Assembly (NCBI GenBank): GCA_023382935.1
Contig: JAHDXL010000006.1
Location: 208,920 to 272,919, forward strand
Reading direction: 5' to 3'
DNA length: 64,000 nucleotides
DNA from: Phycisphaerales bacterium
Lineage (GTDB): Bacteria > Planctomycetota > Phycisphaerae > Phycisphaerales > UBA1924
Position numbers and translations under genes: made by a program
The notes under the pieces: model-generated
What the model was told of the DNA's origin: nothing
Databases searched by the model: none
What the model saw: only the letters and a program-made list of their open reading frames with translations
In this document: in pieces, positions 56,277 through 64,000 of the stretch
Layout of the letters: each line of letters begins with the position of its first letter
How positions within the stretch are numbered: the stretch's first letter is position 1

Positions 56277-58394
56277 ATGGCTTCTTCGAACACTTGCTGG
56301 GGCATCGAGATCGGGGCCGGCGGAGTGCGCGGACTGAAATTGCAGGCGGATGGCGGAAGCATCCGAGTGCTGGACTTCATTTCGTTTGATCACCCAAAGG
56401 TGCTGTCGACGCCGGAACTGGACCAGGATGACGCGATGCGTGTGGCGCTGGGGATGCTGGCCAGCCAGTATGACCTGTCGAACGCGCAGGTGGCCATTTC
56501 GGTGCCTGGGCACCAGAGTTTTGCGCGATTCGCCAAGTTGCCGCCGGTGGAGCCGAAGAAGGTTCCGGACATCGTGAAGTTCGAGGCGGTGCAGCAGATT
56601 CCCTTCCCGCTGGAGGATGTGGAGTGGGACTACCAGACGTTTGTGAGTCCCGACTCGCCCGAGGTGGAGGTGGGCATTTTCGCGATCACGCGGCAGCGGA
56701 TCATGGAGCGACTGACGCTGCTGCAGGACGTGGGCATTACGCCCGACGTGGCAACGCTCAGCCCGATCGCGCTGTACAACGCATTTGCGTATGACCTGGA
56801 GTTCACCGAGACGACCTTGGGGACGATTCTGCTGGACATCGGGACAATGGCCAGCGACTTGGTGATCGCGCACTCCGGGCGTGTGTGGGTGCGGACGTTC
56901 CCGATCGGCGGGCACCAGTTCACCGAGGCGCTGGCCGAGACGTTCAAACTGCCGTACTCCAAGGCCGAGAAACTCAAGCGTGAGGCCGAGCAGAGCAAGC
57001 ACGCGCGTCACGTGTTCCAGGCGATGCGTCCGGTGTTCACGGACCTGGTGCAGGAGGTGCAGCGGTCGATCGGGTATTACCAGTCGCTGCATCCGAACTC
57101 GGAACTCAAGCGCCTGATTGGCGTGGGCTCGACGTTCGCGCTGCCCGGGCTGCGCAAGTACCTCAAGCAGCAGTTGCAGATGGACGTGTACAAACTGGAG
57201 CAGTTCAAGCGGATCAACGTCGACGGTCCGCGTGCGGGCGAGTTCCAGACCGCGTCGATCAACCTGGCGACGGCCTACGGGCTGGCGCTGCAGGGACTTC
57301 GGATGGCGACGCTGGAAGCCAACCTGATGCCCACCAAGTTGGTGCGTGAGGCGATGTGGCGTCGCAAGACGGCCTGGTTCGGCGCGGCGGCGGCGGTGGC
57401 GGCGGCCGCCAGCGCGGCGCTGTTCATCCGCCCGATGATGGACAACGCGGCGATTACGGCGGCAGGCACGCCCGCGCAGTTCCAGCAGGCGATCAACGAC
57501 GCCAACGCCCGCAAGGCGATGGCACAGGAGAAGGGGGCGCTGGCGGGCGCAGGCGACCAGTTGCAGGCCGAGCAGATGATCCAGATGCTCGACAGCAAGG
57601 AGATCTTCGGGCACATCGTCAGCGACGTGGGCGCGATGCTGGCAGCGGCCGAGCGGCAGCGCGGAAACCTGCGCAGCGACGCGCCGATTTACACGGTCAA
57701 CACGATCACGACGGACTATCGCCCCGGCAAGTCGGCGGCCGCCGCGGCGCCGAGCCCGAGCATGGGCTACGAGCGCGAAATGGAAGACCCGGGATTCAAT
57801 GAGTTCGTTCGCCCCGGCATGCCGGGCAGTCCGATTCCCGGGCGTCCGGCGCCGGGCTCGGCGGTTGCCTCCAGCGAGCCGTCGGAGGTGAGGGACAAGC
57901 CGCGCATTTATGTCGAGATGCAACTGACCACGATTGCGCCGGACCCGTACAAGTTCACCACCGACACCATCGAGCAGTGGCTGCGGGAAAACGTCAAGCG
58001 GGCCGGGTTGCCGTACGAGATATTCCTCGAGGACGAGTTCTGGTCGCATCAGCGACTGGAGGCCTCGGCGGCGACGCCGGGCGGGCGGGATCGCACGACG
58101 CAGCGCGGGCCCCGGCTGCGCGGGCCGGAAACGGAGATCAGCGAGTTTGTTCCGATGCCCGGCGCCCCGGGCGGGCGCGGGCCGATGCCGATTCCCGAGC
58201 AGGGGCGCGGGGGCGGTGGCGAGCGTCCGTATGTGGGGGGTGGCGGTACGACGCAGGGCGAGATCGACCTTGATCGTCTGGCCCCGCTCAGTCCGCCCGA
58301 GGAGACGGGCCCGGCACCCACGGCGACGGTGACGGTGCGCTGGTATGTCATCCTCGAGCCTGCGGCCGAGGCGAGCGAAGGGGGTGAATCGTGA
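56277..58394 (+). CDS. pilM: PilM-type type IV pilus assembly protein with C-terminal membrane extension
   Basis: A 705-residue protein. The ATG at 56277 has GGGGAAG upstream. Residues 1-~350 are a PilM/FtsA-like actin-fold domain (WGIEIGAGGVRGLKL, AQVAISVPGHQSFARFAKLPPV, GTILLDIGTMASDLVIAHSG, TFPIGGHQFTEAL, LIGVGSTFALPGLRKYL). A membrane segment follows at about 365-386 (WFGAAAAVAAAASAALFI), then ~320 residues outside with Pro/Gly-rich stretches. The layout suggests PilM fused to a PilN-like part. It would form the inner-membrane assembly platform of a type IV pilus or related system. Overlaps the next gene by GTGA. Confidence 0.85.
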   Translation: MASSNTCWGIEIGAGGVRGLKLQADGGSIRVLDFISFDHPKVLSTPELDQDDAMRVALGMLASQYDLSNAQVAISVPGHQSFARFAKLPPVEPKKVPDIVKFEAVQQIPFPLEDVEWDYQTFVSPDSPEVEVGIFAITRQRIMERLTLLQDVGITPDVATLSPIALYNAFAYDLEFTETTLGTILLDIGTMASDLVIAHSGRVWVRTFPIGGHQFTEALAETFKLPYSKAEKLKREAEQSKHARHVFQAMRPVFTDLVQEVQRSIGYYQSLHPNSELKRLIGVGSTFALPGLRKYLKQQLQMDVYKLEQFKRINVDGPRAGEFQTASINLATAYGLALQGLRMATLEANLMPTKLVREAMWRRKTAWFGAAAAVAAAASAALFIRPMMDNAAITAAGTPAQFQQAINDANARKAMAQEKGALAGAGDQLQAEQMIQMLDSKEIFGHIVSDVGAMLAAAERQRGNLRSDAPIYTVNTITTDYRPGKSAAAAAPSPSMGYEREMEDPGFNEFVRPGMPGSPIPGRPAPGSAVASSEPSEVRDKPRIYVEMQLTTIAPDPYKFTTDTIEQWLRENVKRAGLPYEIFLEDEFWSHQRLEASAATPGGRDRTTQRGPRLRGPETEISEFVPMPGAPGGRGPMPIPEQGRGGGGERPYVGGGGTTQGEIDLDRLAPLSPPEETGPAPTATVTVRWYVILEPAAEASEGGES

Positions 58395-59839
58395 AGGGCG
58401 TGCTCGGCTGGGTGAAAGGTCACATCGTCATCTTCGTGATGGTGGTGTTGATGCTGGTGATGCTGCCCACGGCGTACATCATCAGCATGCGGATGAACGC
58501 GGGTATCACCAAGCGTCAATCGCAGGCGTACAACGATGAGAAGCAGAAGATTTCGCGTGCGGCCAAGGTGACGTACACGCTGCCGCGGATCAGTTCGACG
58601 GAGAGCGAGGCCTCGCTGAGCGAGAGCCGCGCACCCAATGATCACGTCACCAACTGGTACGTGGAGCAGCGTCGTCTGCGCGAGGCGCAGATCGCAGAGG
58701 TGGCTGGGGCTGCGATTGCGTTCAACCGTGACGATCATCAGCCGCTGGTGGCCAACTTTCCGCCTCCGCCCAGGGCGAATGATCGCGACAATCGATTTGC
58801 GGCGCGCGCGGTGGCCGAGGCGATCACGGGCGGGCGAGCCGGCAATCAGTCCGCCTATGCGCTGCTGTTCGAGCGGATGGGTGCGGGCGAACCGCCGTCT
58901 CGGGAGGAAGTGGCGCGTTCGATTGACGAGTACCAGGACCGTGAGTTGGATGCGATGACCTCGCAGAGCGCCACGGGCAATGTGACGACCGCGCAGCGCG
59001 ATCAGTTGGCGCAGCGACTGGTGGATCGTCGTCTGGCCGAGTATCGGCGAGGAGCCGAGGTTGTGTCGTTCTACGGCTCGCCCAGCGTGCTGTATGACCT
59101 CGCCGAGGGCGTCGGTTCGCCTCGGAGCATGGGTTCGCGCGGTTCGCGTGCTTCGGCCGTGTCGACCATTCCCAGTGTCATGCCCGACAATCCGCCGTCG
59201 CTGACCGAGGCCTACATGTGGCAGTGGGACTTCTGGGTGGTGGAAGACCTGCTTCGCGCGGTGGTGCGGGCCAATGCGGACGCGACGGGCGATCCTTTGC
59301 CGGCGTCGGCGGCGGTGGTCAAGCGTGTCGAGTCGATCCGGCTGGACCCCTATCCGATGCCCAAGGCCGCTGATGCATCGAGCGGGGAGAGCGCGGATCC
59401 GTTCTCGATGGGTGGGGGAGGCATGAAGGGTTTCCCTGGAGCCATGGGAACGGGTTCCGAGAGTGGAGCGCCCCAGGTGACTCTGACCGGCCGCAAATCG
59501 GGCGACGGGCCGTATGACCTGCGCCATGCGACGATGACGGTAGTGGTTTCTTCGGCGCGGTTGCCCAAGTTTCTCTCGGTCATCAAGGCGACCAATCTGA
59601 TGACGGTCACCGACCTGGATGTCGAAGAGGTGGATGTGTGGCAGGATCTGGCGCGGGGTTATTTCTACGGCGAAGAGCATGTGGTGCGTGCCACGATCCG
59701 CATCGAATCGGTGTGGCTTCGTGAATGGACCAAGCAGTACATGCCGCAGGAGGTGCGTACGGCGCTGGGCATTCCGGATGATCCCAGGCCGGCCGGCGGT
59801 GGGTCAAACACGGGCGGGAACGCGAACGACGAAGGTTGA
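58391..59839 (+). CDS. Membrane-anchored pilus-platform-like protein
   Basis: A 482-residue protein. GTG start at 58391, overlapping the PilM stop. One N-terminal membrane segment (IVIFVMVVLMLVMLPTAYII), then a periplasmic region with LTEAYMWQWDFWVVEDLLRAVVRA and, near the end, LPKFLSVIKATNLMTVTDLDVEE. The position after PilM and the topology match PilN/PilO-type partners, but sequence likeness is weak. Gly/Met-rich linker near residues 338-356. Confidence 0.75.
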   Translation: MKGVLGWVKGHIVIFVMVVLMLVMLPTAYIISMRMNAGITKRQSQAYNDEKQKISRAAKVTYTLPRISSTESEASLSESRAPNDHVTNWYVEQRRLREAQIAEVAGAAIAFNRDDHQPLVANFPPPPRANDRDNRFAARAVAEAITGGRAGNQSAYALLFERMGAGEPPSREEVARSIDEYQDRELDAMTSQSATGNVTTAQRDQLAQRLVDRRLAEYRRGAEVVSFYGSPSVLYDLAEGVGSPRSMGSRGSRASAVSTIPSVMPDNPPSLTEAYMWQWDFWVVEDLLRAVVRANADATGDPLPASAAVVKRVESIRLDPYPMPKAADASSGESADPFSMGGGGMKGFPGAMGTGSESGAPQVTLTGRKSGDGPYDLRHATMTVVVSSARLPKFLSVIKATNLMTVTDLDVEEVDVWQDLARGYFYGEEHVVRATIRIESVWLREWTKQYMPQEVRTALGIPDDPRPAGGGSNTGGNANDEG

Positions 59840-59875
59840 TGCAGCATTGACCAGACGCTTTGAAGGGGATCGGCA

Positions 59876-62086
59876 ATGAGACTCAAGGGCATCAGCGTGT
59901 TCGAGCAGCACATCGAGAAGATCGTGCTGGCCGTCATGGTGGTTGTGCTGCTCGGGGTCGTGAGCATGCAGTTTCTGTATCAACCGAACATGATCGATGT
60001 GGGGGGGCGCAAGGTGCCGCCCCAGGCGGTGTTCGGTGAACTGCGCAAAGAGGTCGATCGTCTGCGTGCCGAAGTGAACAATGGCGACCCCGCGCTGCCG
60101 CAGGTGGCCACGCCTGATCTGCGCGCCCAGTATCAGCGCGCGATCAGTCAGCGGGGCGGCGTACCGGAGGAACTGGACATTGCGTTCGGGCCGGTGCCTC
60201 GCGTCGGCGGCGCGATCGACCTGGGTCCGGTGTCGAATGGCCCGATCATGGCGATGACTGTGCCGGCGCCGGGCGATGTGCGAGGCAATGCGCAGTGGAT
60301 TTCGGTCGATCCGTACGTGCTGGAAGACAATCCCGATCTGGCCTCATATCTTCCGCCCGAGCAGCCGTACGACATGCCGGGGGTGACGGTGTCGGCCAGG
60401 ATCAACGGACGGGCGCTGCAGGATCTGCTGCGTGACGGCGACGGGACGCATCGCCCAATTCCGTCCAGTTGGGTGCGCGGCGGGCTGGCGGTGCTCGGTG
60501 TCGAAGCCGAGCGGCAGCGGCAGAATGTCGATGGCACGTGGGGCGCACGCGAGCCGGTGGAGCAGGTGCCGGGGGCGTTTGAACTGCTGACGGCTGCCGA
60601 GGCAGCACGCACCCTCAACCCGGTCGAACTGCGTGAGGTCGTGTTGCGTGCCGAGCAGTCGGCCGATCAGGTGGCCAGGCCCGGGTATCTGCCCGCCATC
60701 GCGGGGCCGGAATGGATGGAGCCGGAGAAGGCGGCGGCACGCGACGAGCAGTTGGCCAAGATGAGCGAAGTGGACCTGCTGCGGCATCGGCGCTTGCGCG
60801 TCTTGGATCGCATCGAGCAGAATCGCAAGCGTCTGGACCAGAGGCCGGATGACGCCCAGCCCACTCGCGATCGAAGCAACGAGTTTGTGCCCGCGCCCGG
60901 CGGTGGGAAGGGAGGCGGGCTGCCCGGACAGCCGCAGCGCGACCCCGGCGCCGATCAACGTGCCAAGGAGCGCGACCAGCAGCGTGAAGAACGCCGTCGC
61001 AAGCAGATCCTGGACGCGATTGCTGCTCTGGAAACCGAGGTGAAGGACATCGAGAAACAACTGGCCGACAAGGGTTTCCCGGTCAGCAAGGAAGATCGTC
61101 TGGCCACGCCGGCTGAGACGGGCAGTCCGGATCCGTTGCTCAACCGCGGACTGCTGGGCAATGAGAACTTCAAGGTGTGGGTGCATGACATCGCTGTCGA
61201 GCCGGGGGCGGTCTACCGCTACCGTCTGCGTGTGAAGGTCAACAACCCGATCTATGGCAAGGAGCGGTTGCTCGATGCTGCGGCGGGTGACAATCTTGAA
61301 CTGGCCAAACAGCCCTATGCGTACAGCGCATGGTCCGACTGGACGAGCGATGTCATGGTGGGCAAACAGACGTACCTGTTCCTGACGGGGGGCAACGAAG
61401 CCAAGCCGGCCGGGGACGCGCTGGCAACGCTGGGTGGCGGGGGAGCCAAGGTCTCGGCCGAGGTCTATCACATGTACTACGGGCACTATCGGCGCGGCTC
61501 GACCACGCTGACGCCCGGGGACAGCGTGTACACCGAGGTTCGCCTGCCCGATCGACTGTACCTGTTCGACACGACCAAGGTGAGCAAGGACGAGGCTTAT
61601 CGGCTGGCGGGCGTGACACCGGATGACCGGGTGCGTCGGCCGAACATGCCTTATCCGCCGAACCGGCCTCCATTCATGCCAATTCCGGGCGATCCGAGAG
61701 AGCGGGAAGAGATTCCCAGCGAGTTTGTCAAGCCGGGTCCGACGCAGTCTCCGGAGTTTGTGCCGTACAACCCGGGCGGGACGCCGAGCACGTCGTCCCA
61801 GACTCCGACGGTGCCCGAGGAACTGCCCGAGGGCGTAACGAAGGCACTGTCCCGGGTGACGGTTGCGATGGAGGTCGTTCTGCTGGATGTGGTGGAACTC
61901 CCGTTGGAAGTGCCCGGGGGCGGGGCCCGCTCGCGTGCGGTCGTGTACGCCTACTTCGAGACAGAAGGGGGTGTGGTGGAGCATCGACGGGTGGATGAAG
62001 ACACGCAGTCACGGGCGTACGAACTCGTTCGGGCTTCGTACAGGCTTGGAGAACCGGGCGAGGAAGAGGCGACGACAACTCCCTGA
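59876..62086 (+). CDS. Membrane-anchored protein of the pilus-like operon
   Basis: A 736-residue protein, 36 bases after the preceding gene. N-terminal membrane segment (IVLAVMVVVLLGVVSMQFLY), a short coil (ELRKEVDRLRAEV), a second charged coil near 350-400 (RDQQREERRRKQILDAIAAL), and a periplasmic domain at about 435-540 (FKVWVHDIAVEPGAVYRYRLRVKVNNP, SDVMVGKQTYLFLTGG). The end is Pro-rich, then a beta-strand region (VTVAMEVVLLDVVELPLEV). It probably works with the PilM-type protein; no family recognised. Confidence 0.72.
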   Translation: MRLKGISVFEQHIEKIVLAVMVVVLLGVVSMQFLYQPNMIDVGGRKVPPQAVFGELRKEVDRLRAEVNNGDPALPQVATPDLRAQYQRAISQRGGVPEELDIAFGPVPRVGGAIDLGPVSNGPIMAMTVPAPGDVRGNAQWISVDPYVLEDNPDLASYLPPEQPYDMPGVTVSARINGRALQDLLRDGDGTHRPIPSSWVRGGLAVLGVEAERQRQNVDGTWGAREPVEQVPGAFELLTAAEAARTLNPVELREVVLRAEQSADQVARPGYLPAIAGPEWMEPEKAAARDEQLAKMSEVDLLRHRRLRVLDRIEQNRKRLDQRPDDAQPTRDRSNEFVPAPGGGKGGGLPGQPQRDPGADQRAKERDQQREERRRKQILDAIAALETEVKDIEKQLADKGFPVSKEDRLATPAETGSPDPLLNRGLLGNENFKVWVHDIAVEPGAVYRYRLRVKVNNPIYGKERLLDAAAGDNLELAKQPYAYSAWSDWTSDVMVGKQTYLFLTGGNEAKPAGDALATLGGGGAKVSAEVYHMYYGHYRRGSTTLTPGDSVYTEVRLPDRLYLFDTTKVSKDEAYRLAGVTPDDRVRRPNMPYPPNRPPFMPIPGDPREREEIPSEFVKPGPTQSPEFVPYNPGGTPSTSSQTPTVPEELPEGVTKALSRVTVAMEVVLLDVVELPLEVPGGGARSRAVVYAYFETEGGVVEHRRVDEDTQSRAYELVRASYRLGEPGEEEATTTP

Positions 62087-62466
62087 GGGGGGCGTGAGCA
62101 CCCGAACGGGGTGGTTCAGGTGGGAATTGTGGGAGTCGGGGCGAATTGATCGCGTTGGATGCTTGACGCGGCGGATGGGCGACCTAGGATCCCTCCGCCA
62201 CTTGAAGCGGCCGGATATGGCCGACGACGGGGCGAAGAAGGCGAAGGCAGGGTGATCCTGTCGGAGTCTGGACCACATTGACAACCGGATAGGAACGAGT
62301 GGCCATCTCTCCTTCCGAGAGGGAGAGGTGACGAGTATCTCGAATGCGTGCGGCGGGCGTCCGGAGAGTGATCTCTGGATTTCAGACGGGCATGGGCGGG
62401 CACGTCCATGTTGAGGTCTGAACTGGACACCGACTGGGGACTGCGAATGCGGCATCCGGTAGGTGT
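62087..62466 (+). other. 23S rRNA leader and promoter region
   Basis: About 380 bases between the pilus-like operon and the 23S rRNA. No 16S 3' end, tRNA or 16S-23S spacer is present. TTGACA occurs at 62278-62283, but the -10 position is poor. A small hairpin, CTCTCC (62307-62312) with GGAGAG (62322-62327), is followed by leader sequence. Processing stems for the rRNA should lie here. Confidence 0.5.

Positions 62467-64000
<1,534 letters not shown>

Overview
The window looks like chromosomal DNA of a GC-rich planctomycete, most likely of the class Phycisphaerae. Three things in the sequence point there. Eight secreted proteins end in the same two-segment dockerin-like module, built around two Asp-Phe-Phe-Asp-Val motifs and closing in Gly-Cys or Gly-Cys-Pro. 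Two prepilin-like proteins are of the type that is abundant in planctomycetes. The 23S rRNA gene at the right edge has no 16S rRNA gene in front of it. No plasmid, phage, IS element, CRISPR array or tRNA gene was seen.

Layout. 1-4.4 kb: secreted or surface proteins (a partial signal-peptide protein, a PEP-CTERM-like protein, a dockerin-tailed nuclease-fold protein and a dockerin-tailed FG-GAP propeller). 4.6-7.7 kb: housekeeping genes (PPK2 kinase, EVE protein, thiamine-binding-type protein, aldose epimerase) and a Cys-rich membrane protein. 8-15.9 kb: a long coiled-coil membrane protein, a translationally coupled ECF sigma/anti-sigma pair, a prepilin-like protein, an exported cyclophilin, a cyclodeaminase-like protein, a methyltransferase and a Cys-cluster protein. 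16-23.8 kb: a surface-glycan locus with homologues of WbpB, WbpD, WbpE and WbpA, which together would make UDP-GlcNAc(3NAc)A, plus a glycosyltransferase and an MsbA-type ABC exporter. 24-30 kb: a Nudix protein coupled to a secreted M28 peptidase, and divergent from them the glycine-cleavage P protein. 30-38.2 kb: a carbohydrate-use region with a GH16 beta-glucanase carrying a dockerin, a GH-type lipoprotein, a prepilin-like protein, a LacI regulator and an ABC sugar importer (binding protein and two permeases, no ATPase).

38.4-50.5 kb is the most distinctive part: five consecutive large exported proteins on one strand, all ending in the dockerin-like module (S1-type protease, di-heme cytochrome c peroxidase, WD-like repeat protein, 187-residue-repeat protein, PA14 lipoprotein). 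Three of the four gaps between them hold good intrinsic terminators, so most are separately transcribed. Two of the modules are identical over 175 bp at the DNA level. 50.5-56 kb: a nucleotide-sugar epimerase, a uracil-DNA glycosylase, a CusF-like lipoprotein, a Memo-family protein and small hypotheticals. 56.3-62.1 kb: a three-gene type IV pilus-like inner-membrane set (PilM-type plus two membrane-anchored partners). 62.5 kb to the end: the 5' part of the 23S rRNA gene, cut off by the window edge.

Together the genes describe a bacterium that invests heavily in the cell surface: export and anchoring of large modular proteins, glycan synthesis, extracellular polysaccharide and protein breakdown, and uptake of the released sugars. 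The best candidate for an under-described system is the dockerin-tailed set. No cohesin partner was recognised here, so how these proteins are held at or released from the cell cannot be read from the window.
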